A stretch of 64,000 bases of DNA from Allobosea sp. (GTDB lineage Bacteria > Pseudomonadota > Alphaproteobacteria > Rhizobiales > Beijerinckiaceae), in assembly GCF_030695125.1 (NCBI RefSeq), contig NZ_JAUYTP010000032.1:62001-126000 (forward strand), read 5' to 3'. This document shows positions 46,705 to 58,004 of this stretch, piece by piece. Position numbers and translations under genes: made by a program. Positions within the stretch are counted from its first letter, which is position 1. Each line of letters begins with the position of its first letter. Under the pieces are notes generated by a model, which saw only the letters and a program-made list of their open reading frames with translations, did not search any database and was not told where the DNA came from.

Positions 46705-47413
46705 GTCGTTCCGGGCCTGCTCGTGGCCGTTGCGCCACAGTGAAAACATGATCGAAAACGATCGTCCCGAAGCGCGATTCCGCAATCTTTCCGACCCTTT
46801 ACGGGCTTGACTCCCCCAGGGCTTTCGGGGCGGAAAAACGCTCTCCGGAGCCCCCGCGACCGCGCAGCAAAAGCTCATATTTTTCAGGCCATTAGCGGGC
46901 AAAGGATTCGACCGCGGGGAATCCCGGCGACTCTGGGGCACCGCGCCTCGCGGCGCGAAAAAAAAGATTCGCGCCCTCCCCGGCATCGCCTTCATGAAGA
47001 AAATCTTAAGTCCCACAACCAATTGCGAGCCGGCTGCCGGTGGGTCACGACGGGCCTTCCGGGGGGTGACTCTCGGGTAGCGAACAATGGGCGTATTGCA
47101 GGCCTTCGAGAGCGCCCTGTAAGGTCTTTTTCAACGCCGGTTGGACAGCGATGGACGCCCGGCCTTTCCACAGGATTATCGGTTCTTGGCTCGCAACCCG
47201 GGGGTTGGAGGATGACGCTCTTTATCTTTTTCTAGCGTGAGATGAAGTGCGGCTTCGTCCTGCGACGAGCCTTTCCAGCGTAATCGATCAGAACGGACCG
47301 GAAAACCCGCGGGCCATCATCCGCAGGAACCCCTGTCCTATGACCGGTCAAAACAGCACCGGTTCGGCAGCCTCTCGGAGGCGGCCGGATCTGGCGCGCG
47401 AAGTGTCGAAGAA
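46705..47413. promoter_or_regulatory. rpsT-dnaA intergenic region with seven GANTC sites
   Basis: A 709-bp gap with no gene. GANTC occurs at 46776, 46809, 46905, 46919, 46929, 46966 and 47068, against about two or three expected in the whole gap. A/T-rich tracts such as GCGCGAAAAAAAAGATTCGC are present. There is no perfect DnaA box; the nearest is CTTTCCACA at 47164-47172 (7 of 9). It must carry the dnaA promoter and may be part of a replication origin, but a box cluster is lacking. Confidence 0.65.
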
Positions 47414-48961
47414 ATGGGGCAAATGATGTTCGAACGGCGGCGGATGGACGATACGGTGGAGGTTGTGTCGGCGTCGGTGGGAAAGGGTTTCGCAGAGCAG
47501 GCTCGCCAGATCGATGAGGCGCCGGTGGTCATTCAGGCCTCGGCAGGAGAGGCCTGGGACCGTGTGCGGCGGCGCCTGCGGGCGGAACTCGGCGAGGATG
47601 TGTTCTCGAGCTGGTTTGCCCGTGTCGAACTCGGCAGCATCGTCGACGGCGTCGCCTATCTGACGGTGCCGACCCGCTTTCTGAAGAGCTGGCTCGAGTC
47701 GCACTATGCCGAGCGGCTGCGGGTCAACTGCATGGCCGAACTGGCGGGCCTGAACGGCGTCATGCTCTCGGTCCGCCAGGTCTCGCGCGACATGAGCCAG
47801 CCGCCCGCCGAGATCGTGCCGCTTCGCGGCCGCGCGACGGTCGCCGCCCCCACGGAGCCAAGGCCGGCCCCCGCGACCGGCATCGCGGCCGCCGAGCTTG
47901 GCGAGCGCGACCTGGTCGATGCCTGCGGCACGCTGCTCGACCGGCGGATGAATTTCCAGGCCTTCATTGTCGGCAAGTCGAACCAGCTCGCCTTCGCCGC
48001 CGCCGAGCGCATCGCGGCGGCGCCGGCCGGCACCACCCCCTATAACCCGCTCTACATCCATGCCGGGGTTGGGCTGGGCAAGACGCATCTGCTCCAGGCG
48101 ATCGCGCAGGAGGCGCGCAGCCAGGGCAAGCGCGTCGCCTATTTCACCGCCGACCGCTTCATGTACGGCTTCGTCGCCGCGCTGAAGTCGCAGACGGCGC
48201 TGGCCTTCAAGGAGAAGCTGCGCGGCATCGATCTCCTCGTCGTCGACGATGTCCAGTTCATCCAGGGCAAGTCGATCCAGCAGGAGTTCGGCCATACGAT
48301 CAACGCGCTGATCGACGCGGGCAAGCAGATCGTCGTTGCCGGCGACCGCATGGCCAATGATCTGGAGGCGCTCGACGAGCGCATCCGCTCGCGCCTCGGC
48401 GGCGGGCTCGTGGTCGAGGTCGGCGATCTCGACGAGGCGCTGCGGGCGACGATCCTGGGCAACCGGCTGGAGACGCTGCAGGCGGCCCATCCGAATTTCC
48501 AGGTCAATCCCGATGTCGTGACCTATGTCGCCCGCGTCGTCGCCACCAATGGGCGCGATCTCGACGGCGCCGCCAACCGTCTGCTCGCCCACGCGACGCT
48601 GTCGGGCCAGCCCGTCTCGCTGGAGACGGCGGAAGCCGCCATTCGCGACCTCGTTCGCACCCGCGAGCCGCGCCGCGTCAAGATCGAGGACATCCAGAAG
48701 CTGGTCGCGACCCGCTACAATGTCAGCCGCGCCGACATCCTCTCGGAGCGTCGCACCGCAGCCGTGGTCAAGCCGCGCCAGATCGCGATGTATCTCGCCA
48801 AGGCGCTGACGCCGCGTTCCCTGCCCGAGATCGGCCGGCGCTTCGGCGGTCGCGACCACACCACGGTGCTTCACGCCGTGCGCAAGATCGAAAAGGCGAT
48901 CACCGAGGATCGCTCGCTGCATGACGAGGTCGATCTCCTGAAGCGCATGCTGCAGGAGTGA
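47414..48961 (+). CDS. dnaA: Chromosomal replication initiator DnaA
   Basis: Opens the replication origin and acts as a transcription factor. The protein is 515 residues if the ATG at 47414 is used; ATGs at 47423 and 47426 are equally possible, and none has a good ribosome site. Domain I (WDRVRRRLRAELGEDVFSSW) lies at about 45-110, a Pro/Ala linker follows, and the AAA+ domain has GVGLGKTHLLQAIA, LLVVDDVQF and the sensor RSRLGGGLVVEV. The DNA-binding domain IV ends with GGRDHTTVLHAVRKI. The upstream interval is rich in CcrM sites, consistent with methylation-timed expression as known in Caulobacter. Confidence 0.97.
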   Translation: MGQMMFERRRMDDTVEVVSASVGKGFAEQARQIDEAPVVIQASAGEAWDRVRRRLRAELGEDVFSSWFARVELGSIVDGVAYLTVPTRFLKSWLESHYAERLRVNCMAELAGLNGVMLSVRQVSRDMSQPPAEIVPLRGRATVAAPTEPRPAPATGIAAAELGERDLVDACGTLLDRRMNFQAFIVGKSNQLAFAAAERIAAAPAGTTPYNPLYIHAGVGLGKTHLLQAIAQEARSQGKRVAYFTADRFMYGFVAALKSQTALAFKEKLRGIDLLVVDDVQFIQGKSIQQEFGHTINALIDAGKQIVVAGDRMANDLEALDERIRSRLGGGLVVEVGDLDEALRATILGNRLETLQAAHPNFQVNPDVVTYVARVVATNGRDLDGAANRLLAHATLSGQPVSLETAEAAIRDLVRTREPRRVKIEDIQKLVATRYNVSRADILSERRTAAVVKPRQIAMYLAKALTPRSLPEIGRRFGGRDHTTVLHAVRKIEKAITEDRSLHDEVDLLKRMLQE

Positions 48962-49157
48962 AGGCATGCGGGATCGGTGAAGACATGCGGGAGCGTGCTC
49001 GGCCGGCGTTCGGCCGGGCGCATTTCGCAGCGCGGCATTTTGGTTGTGGTTGCAGCCAAGGTGCCCTTGCGCCTCGCGCTGGCCTCCGGCAATGTCGGCG
49101 GCCATTCATGAGGCCCGTGCATTCGCTGCGGGCGCAGACACGCCAGAAGACTTGAAG

Positions 49158-50273
49158 ATGAAGGTCACTGTCGAACGCTCCACCCTGCTGAAGTCGCTGG
49201 GCCACGTCCATCGCGTGGTGGAGCGCCGCAACACGATCCCGATCCTGTCGAACCTGTTGCTCAGCGGCACCGATGCCGGGCTGAAGCTGAAGGCGACCGA
49301 TCTCGACATCGAGGTCGTCGAGACGGTGGCGGCTGATGTGGCCGAGCCTGGCGCGACCACCGTTCCGGCGCATACGCTCTACGACATCGTGCGCAAACTG
49401 CCCGACGGCGCGCAGGTTTCGCTCGAGACGACCGGCGACACCGGGCTCGTGCTGCGCTCGGGGCGTTCGCGCTTCCAGCTCCAGACCCTGCCCGAGAGCG
49501 ATTTTCCCGACATCACCGCCGGCGAGATGGCCCACAGCTTCAAGCTGCCGGCCGGCGAACTCAAGCGCCTGATCGACAAGACCCAGTTCGCGATCTCGAC
49601 CGAGGAGACGCGCTACTATCTCAACGGCATCTATCTCCACACCATCGATGTCGACGGCCGCCCGATGCTGCGTGCCGTGGCGACCGACGGTCACCGGCTT
49701 GCGCGCGTCGACACTGCCGCGCCGCAGGGCTCGGTCGGCATGCCCGGCGTGATCGTGCCCCGCAAGGCCGTCGCCGAGATCCAGAAGCTGCTGGAGGATG
49801 GCCAGAGCGAGGTCGTGGTCGAGCTCTCCGCCACCAAGATCCGTGTCGCCACTGCCGATGTCGTTTTGACCTCGAAGCTGATCGACGGCACCTTCCCGGA
49901 CTATCAGCGCGTCATCCCGAGCGGCAACGACAAGCGCCTGACGGTCGACAAGGGTGATTTTGCGGCGTCCGTCGACCGCGTCTCGACGATCTCGTCGGAG
50001 CGCGGCCGCGCCGTGAAGCTCTCCATGGCCGATGGCCGGATGACGCTCTCGGTCACCAATCCCGATTCCGGCTCGGCGACCGAGGAGATCGAGGTCGACT
50101 ACGAATCGAGCCCGCTCGATATCGGCTTCAACGCCCGCTACCTGATGGACATCGCCCAGCAGCTCGACGGCGACACCGCCCTGCTCAAGCTGGCCGATCC
50201 GGGTTCGCCGACGGTGATCCAGGATCGCGAGGGGGCCTCTGCGCTCTATGTGCTGATGCCGATGCGCGTCTAG
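49158..50273 (+). CDS. dnaN: DNA polymerase III sliding clamp (beta subunit)
   Basis: The ring-shaped clamp that tethers the replicative polymerase. The 371-residue length is typical for three clamp domains. Recognised segments: MKVTVERSTLLKSLGHVHRVVERRNTIPILSN, the protein-partner pocket region AVATDGHRLA, and the C-terminal hydrophobic-pocket end LYVLMPMRV. The ATG at 49158 fits the family start. The 196-bp gap after dnaA holds no gene but contains two near-identical GCATGCGGGA-like stretches. recF follows 13 bp downstream. Confidence 0.97.
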   Translation: MKVTVERSTLLKSLGHVHRVVERRNTIPILSNLLLSGTDAGLKLKATDLDIEVVETVAADVAEPGATTVPAHTLYDIVRKLPDGAQVSLETTGDTGLVLRSGRSRFQLQTLPESDFPDITAGEMAHSFKLPAGELKRLIDKTQFAISTEETRYYLNGIYLHTIDVDGRPMLRAVATDGHRLARVDTAAPQGSVGMPGVIVPRKAVAEIQKLLEDGQSEVVVELSATKIRVATADVVLTSKLIDGTFPDYQRVIPSGNDKRLTVDKGDFAASVDRVSTISSERGRAVKLSMADGRMTLSVTNPDSGSATEEIEVDYESSPLDIGFNARYLMDIAQQLDGDTALLKLADPGSPTVIQDREGASALYVLMPMRV

Positions 50274-50286
50274 GCGCCATCGCGCC

Positions 50287-51414
50287 GTGGCCGCCGTCGC
50301 GCGCCTGATCCTGCAGGATTTCCGCTCCTATCAGGCCCTCGATCTGCCGATCGGGGGCCAAATCATTGCGCTTGTCGGCGAAAACGGCGCCGGCAAGACC
50401 AATATCCTCGAAGCGCTGTCGCTGTTCTCGCCTGGCCGCGGCCTGCGACGCGCGGATCTGGCGGAGATGGCCAGGCAGGATGGCGACGGCGCCTTCGCGG
50501 TCTCGATCGCGCTGGACGATGACGGAGCCCGCCTCGGTGTCGGCCTGGGCCCTGCGGACGCAGACGGCAAGCGCGCCCGCCTCGCCCGGATCGACGGTGC
50601 GCCCGCCGGCTCGGCGCTTGCCTTCAGCGAGCACTTACGCGTCGTCTGGCTGACGCCCGATCTCGACGGTCTGTTTCGGGGCGCCGCCGGCGACCGCCGC
50701 CGCTTCCTCGACCGGCTGGTTCTGGCGGTCGACCCCGTGCATGGCACGCGCTCCAACGCGCTCGAAAAGGCGCTGCGCTCGCGCAACCGCATCCTCGAGG
50801 AGAATCCGGGCCAGACCCAATGGCTCGACGCCATCGAGCGCGAGATCGCCGAGCTCGGCGTCGCGGTCGCCGCGGCGCGCGCCGAGACCGTGGCGCGGCT
50901 GTCGGCCATCATCGCCGAGACGCGCGACGACGCCTCGCCCTTTCCCCATGCCGGCATCGCGCTCTCGGGCGAGATCGACCTTCTGGTGGCGCGCGGCGCG
51001 GCGCTCGACGCCGAGGATGGCTACCGCGCCCTGCTGCGCCAGGGCCGTACGCGCGACCGTGCGGCCGGGCGCACGCTGACGGGTCCGCAGGCCTCCGATC
51101 TCGAGGTTCGACACGGCCCCAAGGGCATTCCCGCAGGGCAGGGCTCGACCGGCGAGCAGAAGGCGCTGCTGATCGGGCTCGTGCTGGCCCATGCCAGGCT
51201 GGTCGCGGCGATGAGCGGCCTGAGCCCGCTCGTCCTGCTCGACGAGATCGCCGCCCATCTCGATCCACGCCGGCGCGCCGCGCTCTACGAGGGGCTCACG
51301 GCTCTGGGCTGCCAGGTCTGGATGACCGGGGCCGACGCGGCCCTGTTCGGCGATCTGCCCTCGGGCGCGCAACGGCTCGCGGTCACACCCGGCCAGATCG
51401 AACGCCTCGATTGA
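50287..51414 (+). CDS. recF: Recombination mediator RecF
   Basis: Loads RecA at gaps and helps restart stalled forks. The 375-residue SMC-like ATPase shows LILQDFRSYQALDL, Walker A GENGAGKTNILEAL, a coiled region, the ABC signature STGEQKALLIGLVLA and Walker B LVLLDEIAAHLD. The GTG at 50287 lies 13 bp after the dnaN stop, so dnaN and recF are likely co-transcribed. gyrB, often next, is here separated by a chemoreceptor, recQ and hicAB. Confidence 0.96.
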   Translation: MAAVARLILQDFRSYQALDLPIGGQIIALVGENGAGKTNILEALSLFSPGRGLRRADLAEMARQDGDGAFAVSIALDDDGARLGVGLGPADADGKRARLARIDGAPAGSALAFSEHLRVVWLTPDLDGLFRGAAGDRRRFLDRLVLAVDPVHGTRSNALEKALRSRNRILEENPGQTQWLDAIEREIAELGVAVAAARAETVARLSAIIAETRDDASPFPHAGIALSGEIDLLVARGAALDAEDGYRALLRQGRTRDRAAGRTLTGPQASDLEVRHGPKGIPAGQGSTGEQKALLIGLVLAHARLVAAMSGLSPLVLLDEIAAHLDPRRRAALYEGLTALGCQVWMTGADAALFGDLPSGAQRLAVTPGQIERLD

Positions 51415-51457
51415 CAAACAACCGTGGCGAGCAAAGGCGTTCGTGGTTGAGCAGCGG

Positions 51458-51465
51458 TTAACCAT
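51458..51465 (+). promoter_or_regulatory. CtrA-type half site upstream of the chemoreceptor gene
   Basis: TTAACCAT, an octamer known as a CtrA half-motif in alphaproteobacteria, 21 bp before the ATG at 51487. It is short enough to occur by chance, but its place before a motility-related gene is suggestive. Confidence 0.35.
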
Positions 51466-51486
51466 TCCGTGTCAAGGCTGGCGACC

Positions 51487-52812
51487 ATGCAGCCCTCCCC
51501 GAACATGTTCTCGGCAGCGGAGAAAGAGATTGCGAGCCGCCTGCTTGCATTGCTGTCGCCGCATTTCGATGCGTCGATCGAGACGCTCTACAGCACGACC
51601 TTCGGGCGCGACAAGCTCAACCGGGACCGGCAGCTGCACCGCGACGAGCAGGCGAAGTACCGGATGCTGTTTTCGCTGCGCTTCGACGCCGATTACGTTG
51701 CCGCCAAGCGCCGCATCGTGAGCCGGGCCAACCAGCACGACATTCTGCTGGCCGACTATCCGCTGTTCTTCCTCGAGGATTTCTCGAATTTCTCGTCGGT
51801 CATCGTGAAGGGCTGGAAGCGGCGCTGGGGGTCGATCGACGACGCGCTGCGCGTCTTCTGCAAGCTGATGCTGACCGACATCTCCTATTCGATCGCCCGC
51901 TTCGACGAGGCGATCGACCAGCATACCGGCGAGCGCATCCGGCAGGTCGAGCAGGCATTTCGCAACGGCATCGCCGAGCGCATTTCAGCGATAGAGGTCA
52001 GCATGAGCGACATTTCCGGCTTTTCGAGCGAGATGTCGGCGAAGGCCAGCGAAACGCTGTCGGCGGTGGCTGAAACCCAGCGCCGGCCCGAGCAGGTCGC
52101 CGCCTCCGTTGCCGAAATCGTCTCCGCAACGCGCGCCTTCGGGTTGTCCTGTGCCGAGATCACGGTCGAGACCGCCCAGTCCAGCCGCGCGGCCGACGAG
52201 GCCGGCGCCGGTTGCGAGGGGATCGCCAGAAACGTCGCCATGCTTCGGCAGGCAAATGGCCGCATCGGCAACGTGGTCGAGTTGATCCGCAGCCTCGCGG
52301 CGCAGACCAACCTGCTGGCGCTGAACGCCACCATCGAGGCGGCGCGCGCCGGCGAGGCCGGGCGCGGCTTTGCGGTGGTCGCCGCCGAGGTCAAGTCGCT
52401 GGCGACGGCAACCAACAGCGCGACAGAAACGATCCGCCAGGGCATCGACGAGGTGGTCAGCGCGAGCCTCGCCATCGACGGTGCGGTGGAGCAACTCGGC
52501 AGCACGATGCAGGCGATGCAGGCCAGCGCCCGCCTCGTGGCTGCGTCGGCGGCCGGCCAGCACAACCGGATCGAGGCGGTCGCGGCGCAGGCCGAGACCT
52601 CGTCGTCGGGCGTCGATGCGATCGCGCGCCACGCGGCGCTGGTCGAGGGGCTGGCCGGGGAGGCTGCGGCGCTCGCCCAGCAGACCGACGAGCGGATCAA
52701 GGCGACCTCGCGGCTGGCTCAGGAGCTGGAGCGCTCGATCGCCGTCTTCCTGGGCGAAATCGCGCAGGCCCGCGCCGACCGGCACGGTTCGGTCCTTCGC
52801 GATGCGGGTTGA
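51487..52812 (+). CDS. Globin-coupled soluble chemoreceptor
   Basis: About 441 residues without membrane helices. The first 160 residues match the protoglobin-type sensor: [17 protein letters not shown], then [21 protein letters not shown], where the histidine is the expected proximal haem ligand. A linker and the methyl-accepting signalling hairpin follow, with [21 protein letters not shown] at its tip. Such proteins (HemAT-like) sense oxygen and steer aerotaxis or other responses. The ATG at 51487 has AAGG at good spacing and is preferred to GTG at 51469. The gene is embedded between recF and recQ with no chemotaxis genes nearby. Confidence 0.85.
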   Translation: MQPSPNMFSAAEKEIASRLLALLSPHFDASIETLYSTTFGRDKLNRDRQLHRDEQAKYRMLFSLRFDADYVAAKRRIVSRANQHDILLADYPLFFLEDFSNFSSVIVKGWKRRWGSIDDALRVFCKLMLTDISYSIARFDEAIDQHTGERIRQVEQAFRNGIAERISAIEVSMSDISGFSSEMSAKASETLSAVAETQRRPEQVAASVAEIVSATRAFGLSCAEITVETAQSSRAADEAGAGCEGIARNVAMLRQANGRIGNVVELIRSLAAQTNLLALNATIEAARAGEAGRGFAVVAAEVKSLATATNSATETIRQGIDEVVSASLAIDGAVEQLGSTMQAMQASARLVAASAAGQHNRIEAVAAQAETSSSGVDAIARHAALVEGLAGEAAALAQQTDERIKATSRLAQELERSIAVFLGEIAQARADRHGSVLRDAG

Positions 52813-52877
52813 GCCGAACGCTGCGGAATCCATCTGAGGCTTTCCATCCGGTCCGGCCTCGGGCACACCCATGCGCC

Positions 52878-54716
52878 ATGCCGCAGTCCCGCGAATCAGC
52901 CGCCCGCGCGATCCTCAAATCCGTTTTCGGCTACGATGATTTCCGTCCCGGCCAATGGGAGGTGATCGAGGCCGCGCTCGCAGGCCGCGATGTCTTCGCG
53001 GTTATGCCGACCGGCTCGGGCAAGTCGATGTGCTACCAGCTCCCGGCGCTGGTGGCGGGCGGGCTGACGCTGGTCGTCTCGCCCCTGATCGCGCTGATGC
53101 GCGACCAGGTCGGGCAATTGACCCGGGCCGGCGTCGCCGCCGCCTCGCTGAACTCGATGAACAGCGAGAGCGAGGCGAGCGAGGCCTGGGACAAGCTGAA
53201 TGCGGGCGATCTGCGCCTGCTCTTCGTCTCGCCCGAACGCCTGGCGGGCGAAGGGCTGGTCGGCCGCCTGCGCCGCCTCGGCGTGACCCGACTGGCGATC
53301 GACGAAGCCCATTGCGTCTCGCAATGGGGCCATGATTTCCGCCCCGAATACCGCTTGCTCGCCAAGACGCGCGAGGCGCTGGGCGGCGTGCCGGTGACGG
53401 CCCTGACCGCGACCGCCGACCGCCAGACGCGCGAGGACATCGCCCAGCAGCTCTTCCCCAAGCCGCCGCATCTGGTGGTGCATTCCTTCGACCGGCCGAG
53501 CCTGAAGCTCGCCTTCGCGCCCAAGGACCAGCCGCGCCGCCAGATCGACGAGTTCCTGCGCAGCCATCGCGGCGGCTCGGGCATCGTCTACTGCTCGTCG
53601 CGCAACCGCACCGAGAAGCTCGCCGAGGGCCTGCGCGAAAAGGGCTGGAATGCGCTGGCCTATCATGCCGGGCTCGACCAGAGCGTGCGCAACCGCAACC
53701 AGGACGTCTTCCTGCAGGAGGACGGCGTCGTCGTCTGCGCCACGATCGCCTTCGGCATGGGCATCAACAAGCCCGATGTCCGCTTCGTCGTCCACGCCGA
53801 CATGCCCGGTTCGATCGAGAGCTATTACCAGGAGATCGGCCGCGCTGGCCGCGATGGGCTGAACGCCGACACGCTGACGCTCTACGGCATCGACGATATG
53901 TCGTTGCGCCGCCGCCAGATCGACGAGAAGGCGATCGACGACGAGCGCCGCCGGATCGAGCACAAGCGCCTCAACGCGATGATCGACCTCTGCGAATCCG
54001 CGCTCTGCCGCCGCAGCGCCCTGCTCTCCTATTTTGGCGAGGAGACGCCAAGCTGCCGGCATTCCAATGCGCCGATCCGCTGCGATCTCTGCAGCGCGGA
54101 TGCGCCAGAGCTCACCGATGCGACGCTCGATGCGCGCAAGCTGCTCTCGGCCGTCGCCCGCTCGGGCCAGCGCTTCGGCGCCGCCCATCTCGCCGACATC
54201 CTGACGGGCACCGCGACGGAGGCCGTCCGCCGACAGAACCATGACGGACTCAAGACCTTCGGCGTCGGCCAGGACAAGCCCAAGAGCGCCTGGACGGCGC
54301 TGACTCGCAAGCTTTTCGCTGCGGGCGCGCTGGCCGAGGCCAGCCTCGAGCATGGCGGCTTCTGCCTGACGGGGAAAGGCGAGGACATCCTGTTCGGTCG
54401 CGAGACCATCGCGCTGCGGGCCGACCCCCATGCCGATCGCCGCGCGCGTCGCGCCGGGCGCGAGGCGGCCCGTGCCGACGGGCTCGACGAAGGCACGGCG
54501 GGCCTGTTCGAGCATCTGCGCCAGCTGCGCCTCTCGCTCGCCCGCGAGGAGGGCGTCGCGGCCTACATCATCTTCACCGACCGCACGTTGATCGCCATGG
54601 CCCGCGCCAGGCCGGCGGGTCTCGAACAGATGCGCGCGATCGAAGGCGTCGGCGAGCGCAAGCTGACGCAATATGGCGAGGCCTTCCTGGAGGCGATCGC
54701 GGGGTTTGCCGAGTAG
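52878..54716 (+). CDS. recQ: ATP-dependent DNA helicase RecQ
   Basis: A 3'-5' helicase in recombination repair and fork maintenance, 612 residues. Motifs: 0 (FGYDDFRPGQWEVIEAAL), I (MPTGSGKSMCYQLPAL), II (AIDEAHCVSQWGHDFRPEY), III (ALTATAD), V and VI (CATIAFGMGINKPDVRFV, YYQEIGRAGRDG). The RecQ-C zinc site is modified (CRRSALLSYFGE, then SCRHSNAPIRCDLC). The HRDC domain is at the end (EQMRAIEGVGERKLTQYGEAFL). The start is ATG 52878; an ATG seven bases earlier is in another frame. Ends five bases before the convergent hicB stop. Confidence 0.96.
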   Translation: MPQSRESAARAILKSVFGYDDFRPGQWEVIEAALAGRDVFAVMPTGSGKSMCYQLPALVAGGLTLVVSPLIALMRDQVGQLTRAGVAAASLNSMNSESEASEAWDKLNAGDLRLLFVSPERLAGEGLVGRLRRLGVTRLAIDEAHCVSQWGHDFRPEYRLLAKTREALGGVPVTALTATADRQTREDIAQQLFPKPPHLVVHSFDRPSLKLAFAPKDQPRRQIDEFLRSHRGGSGIVYCSSRNRTEKLAEGLREKGWNALAYHAGLDQSVRNRNQDVFLQEDGVVVCATIAFGMGINKPDVRFVVHADMPGSIESYYQEIGRAGRDGLNADTLTLYGIDDMSLRRRQIDEKAIDDERRRIEHKRLNAMIDLCESALCRRSALLSYFGEETPSCRHSNAPIRCDLCSADAPELTDATLDARKLLSAVARSGQRFGAAHLADILTGTATEAVRRQNHDGLKTFGVGQDKPKSAWTALTRKLFAAGALAEASLEHGGFCLTGKGEDILFGRETIALRADPHADRRARRAGREAARADGLDEGTAGLFEHLRQLRLSLAREEGVAAYIIFTDRTLIAMARARPAGLEQMRAIEGVGERKLTQYGEAFLEAIAGFAE

Positions 54717-54720
54717 GCTG

Positions 54721-55140
54721 TCAGGCCGCTGCCTGAACCTCGATTTCAAAGGTCTTGCCGACGGCGGCCATCGCGGCTTCGATCTGCTCCAGCCGGGACG
54801 CATGATCGAGGCGAAACAGGCGATCGACCGATTCACGTTTCCAACCCAGACGGCGGCCGAGTTCGGCCCGCGTGATTCCCGCCGCCCCGACTGCGCGATA
54901 GAGTTCGATCTTCAAGGTGGTCAACATCGGCAGGCGGACCAGGATTCCAGCAGGATCGGCCGGTGGGATGTCCTCGCCATCGGCAATCATGCTGGCCAGC
55001 GCCGTTTCGATCGCATCCCTGGCGTGACGCAGAGCCTCTTCGCGCGTGTCGCCAAAGCTGACGACCATGGGCAGCGACGGGCAGGTGACGAGCAGGGTGT
55101 CATTGTCGTCGGGCGTCAGTTCGACATGATAAGCCAGCAT
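54721..55140 (-). CDS. hicB: HicB family antitoxin
   Basis: A 139-residue antitoxin that neutralises HicA and represses the operon. The N-terminal half has the degenerate RNase-H-like HicB fold (LTPDDNDTLLVTCPSLPMVV, then SFGDTREEALRHARDAIETAL), and the C-terminal half a helix-turn-helix (GITRAELGRRLGWKRESVDRL) suited to operator binding. The start overlaps the hicA stop by one base (TGATG), so antitoxin synthesis is coupled to toxin synthesis. It converges with recQ, five bases apart. Confidence 0.92.
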   Translation of the reverse strand: MLAYHVELTPDDNDTLLVTCPSLPMVVSFGDTREEALRHARDAIETALASMIADGEDIPPADPAGILVRLPMLTTLKIELYRAVGAAGITRAELGRRLGWKRESVDRLFRLDHASRLEQIEAAMAAVGKTFEIEVQAAA

Positions 55141-55328
55141 CACTTCAACCCCAGTTGCTTCTTGATGGCGTTGACCAGACCCGTGCCAAGTTCCTTGCGG
55201 CCGCCATGCATCGGTATCTCGGACTTGAATGGTCCGCGTCGCACGACGAGATGGCCGGAGCCGCCTCGCTTCGTCTCGAAGGTGCAGCCCTGCGCCGCCA
55301 GCCACTTCTTCAGCTCTTGCGCGTTCAT
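55140..55328 (-). CDS. hicA: HicA family mRNA interferase toxin
   Basis: A 62-residue double-stranded-RNA-binding-fold toxin that cleaves mRNA when not bound by HicB. The family pattern is complete: NAQELKKWLAAQGCTFETKR, the catalytic histidine in GGSGHLVVRRG, the IPMHGG turn and a C-terminal helix (GTGLVNAIKKQLGL). It is the first gene of the hicAB operon, preceded by a promoter region with two overlapping palindromes. With both parts intact, the system appears functional. Confidence 0.93.
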   Translation of the reverse strand: MNAQELKKWLAAQGCTFETKRGGSGHLVVRRGPFKSEIPMHGGRKELGTGLVNAIKKQLGLK

Positions 55329-55357
55329 CGGGCCTCACAATCGAGCATCCTACCAAA

Positions 55358-55383
55358 TTCAACACTACTGTTGAAGTCAACAG
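55358..55383 (-). promoter_or_regulatory. hicAB promoter-operator with overlapping palindromes
   Basis: TTCAACACTACTGTTGAA (55358-55375; arms TTCAACA/TGTTGAA) and CTGTTGAAGTCAACAG (55368-55383; arms CTGTTGA/TCAACAG) share a half site. A TTGACT hexamer (55380-55375 on the minus strand) could be the -35 box. This is the expected place and form for HicB operators. Confidence 0.75.
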
Positions 55384-55433
55384 ATGTGTGGCGCCGCCTT
55401 CGCACGCGCTCTCGCGCACGCACGCGTACACGC

Positions 55434-57957
<2,524 letters not shown>

Positions 57958-57967
57958 TGCGTGACAA

Positions 57968-57994
57968 CACCTGACGCCTTTGGGGCGTCAGGTG
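57968..57994. terminator. Hairpin between convergent gyrB and chemoreceptor genes
   Basis: CACCTGACGCC pairs with GGCGTCAGGTG, a perfect 11-bp stem with a 5-nt loop, but with no T run. It could stop transcription from both sides only weakly or protect the mRNA 3' ends. Confidence 0.5.
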
Positions 57995-58004
57995 CAGGGG
58001 GCCG

